Shown here: piece by piece, positions 35,934 through 45,730 of the stretch | How the letters are laid out: each line of letters opens with the position of its first letter | Position numbering within the stretch: the first letter of the stretch is position 1 | NCBI GenBank assembly: GCA_002419585.1 | Contig: DIGJ01000003.1 | Coordinates: forward strand, 18,166-82,165 | Direction of reading: 5' to 3' | Length of the DNA: 64,000 bases | Origin: Lachnoclostridium sp. UBA5725 | GTDB lineage: Bacteria > Bacillota > Clostridia > Lachnospirales > Lachnospiraceae | Notes under the pieces: generated by a model | Database searches by the model: none | The model's input: the letters and a program-made list of their open reading frames with translations, nothing else | What the model was told of the DNA's origin: nothing | Translations under genes and position numbers: made by a program

Positions 35934-36851
35934 TTATTTAAATAAACTAGCAAAAAATTCCTCCAATGCGGCAAAAAAGCTTTCAAAGAAACGACTGATG
36001 CCTGACATAATTCCGTCGGTATCAACTCCCAAATCATTTAATTTATTATACAAATCCTGTGCTTGAGTTTTGAGTGCATCTGCATCAATATCTATCTTTG
36101 CCATTTTACCCATTAAGTTTGTCACATTTTGGATTTGGTCATCGGATAATTCTAGATTTAATTGTTCTGCGGCATCTTTGATTGCTGCTTTCATTTCTTC
36201 TGGGCTATCAAGTTTACCTTCAACAACCTGTTGTTTTACCAGTGCCATCAGTTCTTCTACTTTTTGTGATTCGCCAACTTCTTGCGCAAGGTTTCCGGTA
36301 AGTACAAGTTCATTAACAGCGGTATCCATTGTTTCTTGCGTAATTTCTTCCCCTGTCATAACGGAATATGCTTCCATCGCACCAACCAGTGCAGCGGTAC
36401 CAGTTATTTCAAATGGTCCTGCAACAATTACCTGTGCATTTTCAATTCCAGCGGTAATTAAAGCATTGCAATACATTCCCTGTGTACAGTAATTAATATT
36501 ATGTGTATCTACTGTAATTCCATACCCATCTTCTTGCTTTACAACCAAAACAGAAGAAAGCGCTCTGCTTCCAATAACCGAAGCATCCAGATATTCACCT
36601 AAGTATTGCTTTTCTTCCTCATTGGTCACTTCGATTACATCAAAGCTTTCCACTTGCTCTTCGGTAATTCCCATAAGGTCGAGAACGGTTGCTCTTTCAC
36701 TGTCTTTTAAGTCTGAACCAAGTGCAAGATACGGCGTATAATTATCATCTCCACTGATTCCATCCGCTCTTGCTATCATAGGAGTTGCTGTAATAAGCGT
36801 CAATGCCGCCATGCATACCGCACCCCATCGTTTCCAATATTTCTTCATCAT
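35934..36851 (-). CDS. DUF1002 secreted protein (YpuA-like)
   Basis: 305 aa with a signal peptide (basic start, WGAVCMAALTLITATPMIARA) followed by a DUF1002-type body: YLALGSDLKDSERATVLDLMG, VSGSRALSS-like VIGSRALSSVLVV, and NINYCTQGMYCNALITAGI. The C-terminal helices near residue 270 end in a hydrophobic FFESFFAALEEFFASLF segment that may anchor to the membrane. The function of the family is unknown. ATG at 36849-36851 follows AAAGGAAAAAAT. Confidence 0.8.
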   Translation of the reverse strand: MMKKYWKRWGAVCMAALTLITATPMIARADGISGDDNYTPYLALGSDLKDSERATVLDLMGITEEQVESFDVIEVTNEEEKQYLGEYLDASVIGSRALSSVLVVKQEDGYGITVDTHNINYCTQGMYCNALITAGIENAQVIVAGPFEITGTAALVGAMEAYSVMTGEEITQETMDTAVNELVLTGNLAQEVGESQKVEELMALVKQQVVEGKLDSPEEMKAAIKDAAEQLNLELSDDQIQNVTNLMGKMAKIDIDADALKTQAQDLYNKLNDLGVDTDGIMSGISRFFESFFAALEEFFASLFK

Positions 36852-37143
36852 ATTTTTTCCTTTCCTTCTTGCACAAACAATATGTTTTTTACACACACAT
36901 TGTTACTTTCATACCTGAATATAACCATAGACAACTTATCGCGAAGTGTCTATGGCTATCATATCACATATTTTATAAATTAATCAATTCTGGGGATATT
37001 ATTTTTTTCTTACAATTCATCAATATATTTATTATTTATCAAAATACTATACCTTATTAAATCGGTAATAACTTGAAATCATTATTTTGTATTTCTTCAC
37101 TTCTGTCTTTATCTCTCATATCATATTATCAGAGGTGATATTT

Positions 37144-37317
37144 ATGAATGTTTGCTCAAATTTTGTTTTTCTTACCACGCTTGCTTGTCAATTTGCAGAA
37201 TATTTAAGTGAAGATGAACTTTCTTTACTTAGTGCTAATCTATCTGTTTTGAGTAGTATGTTGTCTGCAATTGTAGCGCAGCAAGGAATTTGCGATAAAA
37301 ATGATAGCAGTATTTAG
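37144..37317 (+). CDS. Small DUF6774-like protein
   Basis: 57 aa, start after AGAGGTGATATTT. Rich in leucine and serine with a helical core LTTLACQFAEYLSEDELSLL and a cysteine pair (Cys4, Cys15). Small proteins of this look recur in Lachnospiraceae genomes; I assign the family by resemblance only, and no function is known. Convergent genes are absent; it precedes pdaA by 121 bases. Confidence 0.6.
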   Translation: MNVCSNFVFLTTLACQFAEYLSEDELSLLSANLSVLSSMLSAIVAQQGICDKNDSSI

Positions 37318-37438
37318 CCCTGCCATACCCATTAATTCCTTTGTTTGCCTTGTATTCTGATTTGTGGTATCATTTTAGTAAAAGATACCGTGTCCACATT
37401 ACATAATATTATGATTTTAGCAAACATGGGAGACCAAA

Positions 37439-38272
37439 ATGAAAAAAATCAAGCCACTACTTTCACTACTTTTCGCTTTAATCCTCATATCCATAATTCC
37501 ACAAACAGCGTGTGCAAAGACGCTTAGTACGGACGCTTACAGCTGGAGCCGTGCGACAAACAAAAATCATAAAACGCCTGCAATTCCAAAACAAACAAAC
37601 GCATGGTTAAAGGAGTATAATGGGTATTATGTGTACAATACAAAGGAAAAAGTTATTTATTTGACCTTTGATATGGGCTATGAGAATGGATATACATCTA
37701 AAATTCTGGATGTGTTAAAAAAGCACGACGCAAAAGCAACCTTCTTTGTCTGCAAAGCATTTATTGACAGCAATCCAAAGGGTATAAAAAGAATGGTAAA
37801 AGAAGGACATGTTGTCGCAAATCATACGGTTAATCATATCCCGTTTTATAAACTTACGGAAAGCAAACTTAAAACGGACCTAAAAGGTGTAGAGGATGCC
37901 TATGAAAAAGTAACCGGCGAAAAAATGCTCAAGCTTGTTCGTCCACCAGAAGGTGGCTTTAGTGAAAAATCCCTTTTTCTTAGCCAGAAGCTTGGGTATA
38001 CCTCGATATTTTGGAGTATTGCATTGGCAAATGATTGGAATCTAAAAAAACAGCCCTCCAAAGAACAAACCCTTTCCTTATTCAAAACTCAGTACCACAA
38101 TGGTGCGATTGTTTTATTGCATGGAATATCTCCTGCTGTTGCAAACAATTTGGATGAAATGTTGAAACAGCTCGAGGATGTCGGATATGAATTTCGCCTT
38201 ATAACAGATATTATAAATGACAATACAATACAGAAGAAAAATGTTTCTTACTCCGTTTCTTTGTTTGAGTAA
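37439..38272 (+). CDS. pdaA: Spore cortex delta-lactam polysaccharide deacetylase
   Basis: 277-aa secreted NodB-fold enzyme that removes acetyl from N-acetylmuramic acid, needed for muramic-delta-lactam in the spore cortex. Signal peptide at 1-26, YSWSRATNKNHK (PdaA hallmark), catalytic Asp in LTFDMGYENG near 78, metal His in NHTVNH (129, 133), and RPPEGGFSE near 168. This is the clearest sign of sporulation in the window. Start at ATG 37439; the ribosome site GGGAG is 5 bases upstream. Confidence 0.93.
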   Translation: MKKIKPLLSLLFALILISIIPQTACAKTLSTDAYSWSRATNKNHKTPAIPKQTNAWLKEYNGYYVYNTKEKVIYLTFDMGYENGYTSKILDVLKKHDAKATFFVCKAFIDSNPKGIKRMVKEGHVVANHTVNHIPFYKLTESKLKTDLKGVEDAYEKVTGEKMLKLVRPPEGGFSEKSLFLSQKLGYTSIFWSIALANDWNLKKQPSKEQTLSLFKTQYHNGAIVLLHGISPAVANNLDEMLKQLEDVGYEFRLITDIINDNTIQKKNVSYSVSLFE

Positions 38273-38279
38273 TATCAAC

Positions 38280-39986
38280 TTACATACCATTAAAATACTT
38301 TTGCAATATTTTTTCAGCGGTTCGAGTTGCCAATGCCTGTGTTGTTAAGGTCGGATTCGGACCGCCGATTCCGTTATATAATACACTGTTATCGGCAATA
38401 TACAAATGATTTACTTGCAAAGCTTCACAATTTAAATCGGTAACATAGCCAAGGCGCATCGTGCTTGTCATATGAATATACAATTCAGGTGGCCAGTTAG
38501 ACCGAATCACTATTTTAGCTCCTGCTTTTCTCATAATGTCTGCCGCTATCCAGGCTAATTTTTCTCTTTTTTCTTGATCTTCTACACTTGGATGATAATT
38601 TACAACTGGAATAAAACCGTTTTCATCTTTTAATTCTGGATCCAATGTAACACTATTTCGCTGATCCACTTGATCATCGGTAAAAATCAAAGCACTTAAC
38701 GTTCTTGGATAATTTCTCATAAATTCTTTTAGTTGCTCTCCAACCACCATACCTTCTATGTCCCAAGGTACTTGGCTATTCGTAGGATTTAAGAAGGAAT
38801 ACCCTTTACCACTTATTCCATATACCAAAGAGGAATATAGCCCTGGACTTATTCCATAGGTTTCAACAACTCCAAGCCCTGGATAGTCAAACCGAGCCGC
38901 TGCATTTTGTCCTACATATGGTCTAATCTCTGGAACGCCTAAAATGTTCATTAAATCATCTTCATCAAAAATACCGGAAACGCTGTCAAACCAATGATTC
39001 ACAAGTCCCTTGCCAACCCAAGGATTTTCAGGAAGTTGGGAATTAAGCCATAATCTTGGTGTTTCGATTGCACCACCTGACATAACAATTACATTTGCCC
39101 GTAATTCTACGAATTCTCCAGACCATGTATTGCGGTATATTACACCAACCGCCTTTTGTTTACGATCTTGGTCTTCTTCTGTTATTATTTTTACTGCAAA
39201 TGCATTTGGTCTTACCTCAACATTTCCTGTAGCTAGCGCAAGAGGAATATAGCTTGCCATAGTAGATCGTTTCGCCACACCATCTATTGTTCGTCCGATA
39301 TGGCAGCCATTTACGCAATGGCCTCTTAGTGTACAACCAATCGGCTCACTGCCTTTTGGATCGAATTCTTTGTTTTCCAAAAGTAGATATGGGGGTAAGA
39401 TTGCATTCGGTTGTGATCGATACCCCGGTTGTGTTACATCTTTTCCTTCAATTTCGTTCCACCCAGCATTTTTTGCACCATAATAAAATATATTTTCTTT
39501 TGGTGTTGTAGGAGCCGTTGAAACCGGAAGCGTAGATTCTACTTTTTCATAATAAGGAATTAGCTCTTGATACGTAATTGGCCAAACATCATCCACTGAT
39601 ATTGGGAATGCCCTTGGTGAATTTGTGAAATATTGAAGTGTTGTTCCCCCAACACCAGAATTTTGCCATACAAAACCACCTTTTTCTATATTTCTAGGCC
39701 AGGGAGCAAGTTCTCTGTTTGCCGGTCCCCAGCGAAATTTTCCGTAGAAAGAGTTATTCATATCATCTTCTAGATCGGTAAAGCTCTTTTTTAAAAGATC
39801 GATACTTAAATCTTCATAACGATTACTACTGACAGCTCCTGACTCCGCATTTGGATTGGGCCATTTACTATTACCATACCAAGGACCGGCTTCTAATAAG
39901 ATTACCTTTCTTCCCGCTTGACCAAGCTCTTTCGCAACGACTGCCCCGCCTCCACCAGCTCCAATTACGATTACATCTGTATCCAT
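38280..39986 (-). CDS. GMC-family FAD oxidoreductase
   Basis: 568-aa flavoprotein. FAD Rossmann motif VIGAGGGGAVVAKELGQAGR at the start, GVGGTTLQYFTNSPR, and the C-terminal Gly-rich HMTSTMRLG and IGGPNPTLTTQALATRTAEK. Downstream of a small partner gene that looks like gluconate 2-dehydrogenase subunit 3, so the two may form a membrane- or spore-associated alcohol/sugar dehydrogenase. It ends 7 bases from pdaA, tail to tail. Electron acceptor and substrate are unknown. Confidence 0.88.
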   Translation of the reverse strand: MDTDVIVIGAGGGGAVVAKELGQAGRKVILLEAGPWYGNSKWPNPNAESGAVSSNRYEDLSIDLLKKSFTDLEDDMNNSFYGKFRWGPANRELAPWPRNIEKGGFVWQNSGVGGTTLQYFTNSPRAFPISVDDVWPITYQELIPYYEKVESTLPVSTAPTTPKENIFYYGAKNAGWNEIEGKDVTQPGYRSQPNAILPPYLLLENKEFDPKGSEPIGCTLRGHCVNGCHIGRTIDGVAKRSTMASYIPLALATGNVEVRPNAFAVKIITEEDQDRKQKAVGVIYRNTWSGEFVELRANVIVMSGGAIETPRLWLNSQLPENPWVGKGLVNHWFDSVSGIFDEDDLMNILGVPEIRPYVGQNAAARFDYPGLGVVETYGISPGLYSSLVYGISGKGYSFLNPTNSQVPWDIEGMVVGEQLKEFMRNYPRTLSALIFTDDQVDQRNSVTLDPELKDENGFIPVVNYHPSVEDQEKREKLAWIAADIMRKAGAKIVIRSNWPPELYIHMTSTMRLGYVTDLNCEALQVNHLYIADNSVLYNGIGGPNPTLTTQALATRTAEKILQKYFNGM

Positions 39987-40009
39987 GCTCCATTCTCTCC
40001 CAATATTTA

Positions 40010-40642
40010 TTATTTATTACTGCTTGCAAGTTCTTGTGCTGACTCATATTGTCTTACATAGTTCACATAGGTAAAAGATTTTCCAGGATAACCTACCTGC
40101 AGCCAACTATCTGGTTTAAATTCAAAAACACGCTGATTGGGTTCATAAAGTCGGGTTACTCCATATCCATACCACTCGCTGTAGTAACCCATCATGGTAT
40201 ATCGATTTAAAGAAGCAATTATGGATAGCAACCCCGGATATCTTTGTATATCTTTGGAATCCGGTGTAACATAAATATCTATAGCGTTTAAATAGCTTGC
40301 TACACGTAACTGATCAACAAGCGAAAGCGATGCAAAGTACGCGTTTCCGATTACTCTTGTTACATTAGAAAAGTTATTATCATAGATAAATAGCTGTTTT
40401 GCATAGGAATTCATTAGATTGGCTATAAAATCAGCATATCGATAATAGTAATAATAATCTAACATCATCATTACGTATTGATTGGTGTCATAATCCAGAG
40501 CACCAAAATAATAAATACTGCCATATTGTTCAGCTAAAAAAGGAGTACGAGGAATAACCCCATTGACAAAAGCCTTAAATGTCTCAATCGAATAATATGG
40601 TTCCAATTCCTTTATATCCTCATCTTTTCTATTTACATCCAC
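40010..40642 (-). CDS. Gluconate 2-dehydrogenase subunit 3-like protein
   Basis: 210 aa. The FKAFVNGVIPRTPFL segment near residue 23 and the WLQVGYPGKSFTYVNYV end match the small-subunit family that accompanies GMC dehydrogenases. Many tyrosines (DYYYYYRYAD). Unlike many family members it shows no twin-arginine signal. It precedes the GMC gene by 23 bases and is likely in the same transcript. It may be a chaperone or structural subunit. Confidence 0.65.
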   Translation of the reverse strand: MDVNRKDEDIKELEPYYSIETFKAFVNGVIPRTPFLAEQYGSIYYFGALDYDTNQYVMMMLDYYYYYRYADFIANLMNSYAKQLFIYDNNFSNVTRVIGNAYFASLSLVDQLRVASYLNAIDIYVTPDSKDIQRYPGLLSIIASLNRYTMMGYYSEWYGYGVTRLYEPNQRVFEFKPDSWLQVGYPGKSFTYVNYVRQYESAQELASSNK

Positions 40643-40779
40643 CGCTTATCACCCAAACATTCATTATTTAAATATATAAGCGGTAACGTTAATTTATGAA
40701 ATTTTAACTGTAAATTATTTTTACTAATGAAACGATACTTCGAAACATATCTTATAAAAAAGATGATAAGGAATGAACT

Positions 40780-41313
40780 ATGGCATTTCAGGATAGTAAG
40801 ACATATCAAAATTTAATAACAGCATATGATAAAGAATTAATGTCGAGTGCCAGCTATCTTATATATAGTGATATTGCCAGAAATGCAGGTTATATAGAGA
40901 TTAGTGATATATACGATGTGATTGCCAAAAATAACAAGGAACATGCAAGAATCTGGTTAAGACGTATAAACGAAGGGAAGTTGCCTACCCTTTCTGATGC
41001 CCTTAGACAATCCATGCAAAATGAATATGAAATGTCAAGTATAATGTATCAGAATTTTACAACAGTAGCGCGCGAAGAAGGGTATGATGATATTGCTGCT
41101 TTGTTTAGTGGGGTAGCAAATATTGGTTATTATCACAGCTCGGAATTCCAAGATATTTTGGGCAATGTAGAAACCAATCAGGTTTTTTGCAAACCTCAAG
41201 AAAGATTATGGATCTGTATGCAATGCGGCAATATCATGTCAGGGATATGTGCTCCTGATATTTGTCCAGTTTGTGCTTTCCCACAAGGATTTTACAAATT
41301 GTACACTGTATAA
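40780..41313 (+). CDS. Rubrerythrin-like protein with rubredoxin-type tail
   Basis: 177 aa. A four-helix ferritin-like domain with the iron-type motifs EHARIWLRR and a YHSSEFQ stretch, then a C-terminal four-cysteine segment CMQCGNIMSGICAPDICPVC (about 147-166), like a rubredoxin site but with a longer linker. Rubrerythrins reduce hydrogen peroxide in anaerobes. Several usual ligands are altered, so peroxidase activity is uncertain. Head-to-head with the dehydrogenase small-subunit gene. Confidence 0.8.
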   Translation: MAFQDSKTYQNLITAYDKELMSSASYLIYSDIARNAGYIEISDIYDVIAKNNKEHARIWLRRINEGKLPTLSDALRQSMQNEYEMSSIMYQNFTTVAREEGYDDIAALFSGVANIGYYHSSEFQDILGNVETNQVFCKPQERLWICMQCGNIMSGICAPDICPVCAFPQGFYKLYTV

Positions 41314-41365
41314 ACGAAGTAAATAAGTATGTGCAGATTAAAACGAATATCTTACAAAAAGAAAG

Positions 41366-41406
41366 GGGATGTTGCAAAAATAACCTTTGTATTTTGCAAC
41401 ATCCTC
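41366..41406 (+). terminator. Terminator after the rubrerythrin gene
   Basis: GGGATGTTGCAAAA and TTTTGCAACATCCTC form a 14-base stem ending in CTTATTT, 53 bases downstream of the stop codon. Confidence 0.7.
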
Positions 41407-41555
41407 TTATTTCCAATCAATATTTCCTACTCACTTCCATAACAATCAAATAGAACAATCGGATAATTGTCATACTTAAATTCTCAATCAATTTATAAGT
41501 AATTAATTTGTATGAAAGACATATAGTTTATTAATAATCATTGTTTGAGGCCTAT

Positions 41556-42851
41556 ATGGATATATATGTCGTTCAACCTGGTGACAATATAGAATTGATT
41601 GCGAATAAATATGGTATATCCGTTGAAAGACTGATCAGTGATAATGGATTGATTAGTCCCTATACCTTAGTCCTCGGTCAAGCTATCCTTATACTTTATC
41701 CCGAAAGAGTTTATACCGTTAAATCAGGTGATACACTAGCAACAATTGCAGATTCGAATGGAGTCTCAATCATGCAGTTAATCAGAAATAACCCTTTTTT
41801 ACATGATCGAAACTATATATATCCAGGGGAATCATTCGTGATTAATTATAGCTTGGGTAAGGAAATATCCGTAAACGGATTTGCCTATTCATTTATTAAT
41901 CTCGATACTTTAAAACGTACTTTACCATATCTTACATACATTTCTATTTTTAATTATCGAATCGGTGAAAATGCAAACATAGTTGATTATGGGGATGATA
42001 CCGAACTTATTAAAATCGCAAAAGCGTATGATACACTTCCTCTTTTATTGATTTCAGCATTTACTGTAACAGGAGAAGTGAATTTAGAATATATTTACGA
42101 ACTACTACTAAATGAAGAGCAGCAAGATAAACTAGTAAATGAAATGCTCCAAATCGTACGAACCAAAAAATTTTCTGGAATCAATGCCATGATTAGTCAA
42201 ATCACTAAATCCAATCAGAAGTTATATTTAAATGTTTTAACAAAATTATCAAAGGCACTACGAAATGAAGGATACATCTTTTTTCTTACCATTAACCCAA
42301 ATCTCAAGATTATAAATAATACCGTAACCTATGAAAAAATTGATTATAAAAGCATTAGTGAAATAGTGGATAAGATCATCTTTTTTCAAAATGTTTGGGC
42401 TATGAATAAGCAGCCTCCATCACCAGTAAGCAACATTTCATCCATTCGAACTTTTATTAATTATGTTAGTACCATTATTTCACCAACCATTTTATCCATA
42501 GGAAAGCCTTTAATTGGATTAGACTGGACGCTTCCATTTTCCCCGGGTTCATCCTATGCTAACTCAATGTCACTTGATTCTACAATGATATTAGCTTATG
42601 AACAACAAACAGTAATTCAATTTGATGAATTATCACAAACACCGTATTATAATTATATACGCTCTAGTGTAGGACCTCCGGAAAACCATATTGTTTGGTT
42701 TATCGATGTAAGAAGCATAAAAGCATTAAATGATCTTCTTATTGAATATAACATGTCTGGTTCGGGTATATGGAATTTAATGATTTATAATCAACAATTG
42801 TGGTCCATCCTTAATGCTACTTTCAATATTGTCAAAATACCAATTATATAA
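41556..42851 (+). CDS. LysM/GH18 SleL-like spore protein with degenerate active site
   Basis: 431 aa. Two LysM repeats (residues 2-48 and 51-97, each with the VQPGD/VKSGD start) followed by a glycosyl hydrolase 18 barrel (from about 103), the architecture of SleL/YaaH spore-cortex glucosaminidases. At the catalytic strand, the family DGINIDFE-type motif reads SGINAMIS (207-214), so the acidic residues are lost. It probably binds peptidoglycan without cutting it. Start ATG 41556 has TGAGG close upstream; no signal peptide, as in SleL. Confidence 0.85.
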   Translation: MDIYVVQPGDNIELIANKYGISVERLISDNGLISPYTLVLGQAILILYPERVYTVKSGDTLATIADSNGVSIMQLIRNNPFLHDRNYIYPGESFVINYSLGKEISVNGFAYSFINLDTLKRTLPYLTYISIFNYRIGENANIVDYGDDTELIKIAKAYDTLPLLLISAFTVTGEVNLEYIYELLLNEEQQDKLVNEMLQIVRTKKFSGINAMISQITKSNQKLYLNVLTKLSKALRNEGYIFFLTINPNLKIINNTVTYEKIDYKSISEIVDKIIFFQNVWAMNKQPPSPVSNISSIRTFINYVSTIISPTILSIGKPLIGLDWTLPFSPGSSYANSMSLDSTMILAYEQQTVIQFDELSQTPYYNYIRSSVGPPENHIVWFIDVRSIKALNDLLIEYNMSGSGIWNLMIYNQQLWSILNATFNIVKIPII

Positions 42852-42871
42852 TTAATTTTTTCAATTAGGAG

Positions 42872-42893
42872 AGTCGATGTTTTTATATCGACT
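42872..42893 (+). terminator. Terminator of the LysM/GH18 gene
   Basis: AGTCGAT and ATCGACT with an eight-base loop, followed by TTTTT, 20 bases after the stop codon. Confidence 0.8.
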
Positions 42894-43031
42894 TTTTCTA
42901 TGATCCATTGGTTCTGTTTCTGTATAAATCATATTGCTACATTTCAGCGTTTGTGCTTGTCGAATATTGTCGGTTTTTGTCACATAAAAATTCTTTTCAC
43001 ATATAATAGTATGGAAAGGAGAGTGAATCTT

Positions 43032-43364
43032 ATGTTAAGTAGAGAAGAAGTTAGAAAGCAATTTGATGGAATAACAGAAGAAGAATCATTGAAAATTTTA
43101 GCTGAACAATATCATATTTCTTGGACACCTCATCAAACAACATGTAAATATTGGTTTGCTGAAGTTTTCACTTACTGTAATTCAAATCAGCTAGAATATC
43201 AATTGAATGATTTCTTGTGGTTTATTAATTTTATTGTTGTACCTCTTACAAGATCTTGTTTCAAAGAAGAAGATATCGTTTCTCTAGGATCCACCGGCAC
43301 TTGTGGTCACAAACAAACAGTTCTCTTTTTCACATTGACACCTATGTGTATGGCACGCTGCTAA
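43032..43364 (+). CDS. Uncharacterised 110-aa protein
   Basis: Not recognised. Starts at ATG 43032 with AAGGAGAGTG upstream. The N-terminal 40 residues look helical (SREEVRKQFDGITEEESLKI), the middle is aromatic (WFINFIVVPL), and the end has cysteines and a short hydrophobic run (FFTLTPMCMARC). A dedicated terminator follows, which supports it as a real gene. Confidence 0.55.
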   Translation: MLSREEVRKQFDGITEEESLKILAEQYHISWTPHQTTCKYWFAEVFTYCNSNQLEYQLNDFLWFINFIVVPLTRSCFKEEDIVSLGSTGTCGHKQTVLFFTLTPMCMARC

Positions 43365-43373
43365 TTATTTAAC

Positions 43374-43404
43374 AAGAAACCCCAACATTACGTTGGGGTT
43401 TCTT
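43374..43404. terminator. Bidirectional terminator
   Basis: AAGAAACCCCAAC and GTTGGGGTTTCTT form a 13-base perfect stem with a 5-base loop, between two convergent genes. Confidence 0.85.
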
Positions 43405-43436
43405 AATGAGATTCACGAATATATGGATTTCATTCA

Positions 43437-44378
43437 TTACTCCATATCCACATCATAGAAATTTGCAGGATTCTCTGTCATAATACGTATTATTTCCTGC
43501 TTCTCAATACCATTTTCTGAGCAATAAGGGATAAATTCATCAAAGATGGTCGTACAAGGATGCTCTTCCAGTGATTTTTTCGCTTCTGTATAGAAGTCGT
43601 AATCTTGTGAAAGAAGCACCTTATGTCCAAAACCAAGTGACAATACATAATTAAATAATTCTAGCTCCTTTTTACTGGTTCCCTTTCTTACGTTGTCAAT
43701 GCCGATCCACATTCCTTTTTCTGCCGCCAGTTTTACGGTCTCCTTATGTGCTTCTTCATCTGCATGTGCCCAAAGAAATTTATTATAGTCTGCTTCTTCT
43801 TTATCCAATACCTGAATAACTTCATGGACCATTTTCGCCTCCAGGATATGGCAGTGAATTGGCATTCCTGTCTCTTTGCTTGCCTTCACAGCTGCAATCA
43901 GCATCGCTTTATCCGCATTTGATAATAAGCCTCTATCCAATAACAGCTTGATGTATCCAGGACGAATGTCTATGCCATCTATCGTATCTAGACCTTCTTT
44001 GAAATCTTTGATCCAGCGGTTTGCCAGCTGTTCTTCAAAGTATTTTGGAAATACGTCATAAAGCTGTTTTGTCATATTCCAACCGGTGCATGGAATGATG
44101 TTCATGTCTGCTCGCTTCGATAACTCATTTAGTAATTTGATATTCTGCCCACCGATTGGTGGAGATGCTTCAACAACACTCTTTCCACCCTTTTCTTTGA
44201 TATCAAGTAGGATAGGCACAATATATTCTAAGTCTGATTGTATACTCTCTTCTTGATATTTTTTGTCAAAATACATCGTATTGGCGAGACATTCATCATA
44301 TTCCCACTTAACGTGTTCATGCTCTAAAGTTACACCAAGCTCGCTCTTGGGAATTGCTCCTCTTACTGTATAAATCAT
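43437..44378 (-). CDS. Phosphotriesterase-family metal-dependent hydrolase
   Basis: 313-aa TIM-barrel hydrolase of the PTE/lactonase superfamily. Metal ligands visible: LEHEHV near 18-23, a lysine in GYIKLLLD (about 142), IHCHI near 172 and WAHAD near 198, and Asp in LSQDYDF near 257. Natural members are lactonases or sugar-phosphate lactonases rather than organophosphatases. It is preceded by a structured 175-base gap. It stands alone; the substrate is unknown. Confidence 0.85.
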   Translation of the reverse strand: MIYTVRGAIPKSELGVTLEHEHVKWEYDECLANTMYFDKKYQEESIQSDLEYIVPILLDIKEKGGKSVVEASPPIGGQNIKLLNELSKRADMNIIPCTGWNMTKQLYDVFPKYFEEQLANRWIKDFKEGLDTIDGIDIRPGYIKLLLDRGLLSNADKAMLIAAVKASKETGMPIHCHILEAKMVHEVIQVLDKEEADYNKFLWAHADEEAHKETVKLAAEKGMWIGIDNVRKGTSKKELELFNYVLSLGFGHKVLLSQDYDFYTEAKKSLEEHPCTTIFDEFIPYCSENGIEKQEIIRIMTENPANFYDVDME

Positions 44379-44535
44379 ATTATATCCTCATTTCTACGCT
44401 GTCATTTTTGCATGGCAAGTCGTGTGCACAGCGCAGACACAAACTTGCCAAATGAAATATTTTTTTACTCTAACTTCCGATTCATGATATAATATTCTTC
44501 CATTAATCATAGTTTCGATATTATTATAAAAAGCG

Positions 44536-44561
44536 AACCCTGACATAAGCATGTCAGGGTT
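44536..44561 (-). terminator. Terminator overlapping the WYL gene stop codon
   Basis: AACCCTGACAT and ATGTCAGGGTT form an 11-base stem with a 4-base loop, followed on the minus strand by CGCTTTTTAT. The stem contains the TGA stop codon of the regulator gene. Confidence 0.85.
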
Positions 44562-45498
44562 TCAAATATTTTTTGCAAATTTTTTCACTTATTTTTATAA
44601 TTTCTTGAACAAATATTTCTGGCTTAAGTGCAGTTACCTGTTCCGGATGACCTAAAACTAACTGATGTATTTCATTCTTATATGGAGTCCTAACCGTTAG
44701 ATGCAGCCCTTTATCGATTGCTTTCACTTGCGCTTGTTGCAAAAAGTCATCGTCTTTAATGATTCGGTAAAGTGCTGGATCAATGATCAGTTCATACGTA
44801 TACCATGTAAACTTGTCATGTTCTGGCATTGGTAGCTGACTGTTCATGTAGACATTTTTCCCCTCCAAACAGGTCATTGACACGATTCGATCCAATCGAA
44901 ACGTTCGCATTGCCTGCCTTAAATGACAGTGACCAGTTACATACCACCCACCATTTTCAAAAAAAAGCTTTGTCGGCGAAAACCTTCGATAATCTGTCTC
45001 ATCCCTCTCCGGATGGTAGTAAGCTACTTCCAAATCACAAGACTTATTAAATGCTTCTAACAAGATTTTTAAAACATCTTGAATATATCCTTTTGGCATA
45101 ATTCGTATCATGTTAAAATCTATATGCGACAAAACCTTAGCAGCTTCCTGCCTTTCATCATCCGTTAGTGCATTGAGCACCTTACTGCTAAGCAAGTTGT
45201 AGTCTTTCACCATATTGGGAATTCGAAGCTCTTCCCCTGCTTTTAACACCATCAACAGCATCAAGATTTCCTGCTCGCTAAGCTTGATACTAGGCATAAA
45301 ATAGGAAGGATCAATTTCATAGCCACCCCCCAGTCCCTCATAGGAAATGATGGGCACTCGAAGCTGACTCAGTGCATCGATATCTCGATAAATTGTTCGT
45401 TCACTTACTTCAAAATAGCTAGCCAGATCATTTGCAGATAGTTTTCCGCGCGTCCTCAATAAATGGACGATTCCGTTTTGTCTTTCTGTTTTTTTCAT
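44554..45498 (-). CDS. WYL-domain transcriptional regulator
   Basis: 314 aa. N-terminal HTH-11 winged helix (LLRTRGKLSANDLASYFEVS, ERTIYRDIDAL), then a WYL ligand-sensing domain from about 140 (SPTKLFFENGGWYVTGHC, FRLDRI). WYL regulators often bind nucleotides or nucleic acid ligands. No defence genes adjoin it directly. Its stop codon lies inside its terminator. Confidence 0.9.
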   Translation of the reverse strand: MKKTERQNGIVHLLRTRGKLSANDLASYFEVSERTIYRDIDALSQLRVPIISYEGLGGGYEIDPSYFMPSIKLSEQEILMLLMVLKAGEELRIPNMVKDYNLLSSKVLNALTDDERQEAAKVLSHIDFNMIRIMPKGYIQDVLKILLEAFNKSCDLEVAYYHPERDETDYRRFSPTKLFFENGGWYVTGHCHLRQAMRTFRLDRIVSMTCLEGKNVYMNSQLPMPEHDKFTWYTYELIIDPALYRIIKDDDFLQQAQVKAIDKGLHLTVRTPYKNEIHQLVLGHPEQVTALKPEIFVQEIIKISEKICKKYLKP

Positions 45499-45730
45499 AA
45501 AATACTCGACTTATAAATTTTTTTTTATATTGCTCTAAAGTTTTCTAATCAGAAAAATTTGTTTTATTGTACATTATTATACGGCTAAATACAAGTAATC
45601 TACTACACTATAATTATACAATTTGACGTTCATTACACTATTTTCAACGTTTACGACTAAAACGGTTTTTTATGTTATTATGTGTTATATTATATTCAAT
45701 CGTTATTCTATTTATTTTCAGGAGGTTACT

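Noticed and set aside
44411..44452. Hairpin TTGGCAAG/CTTGCCAA-like as a riboswitch before the phosphotriesterase gene
   Set aside because: The stem is imperfect and resembles no known aptamer; its position upstream of the start is not supported by a terminator or anti-terminator.
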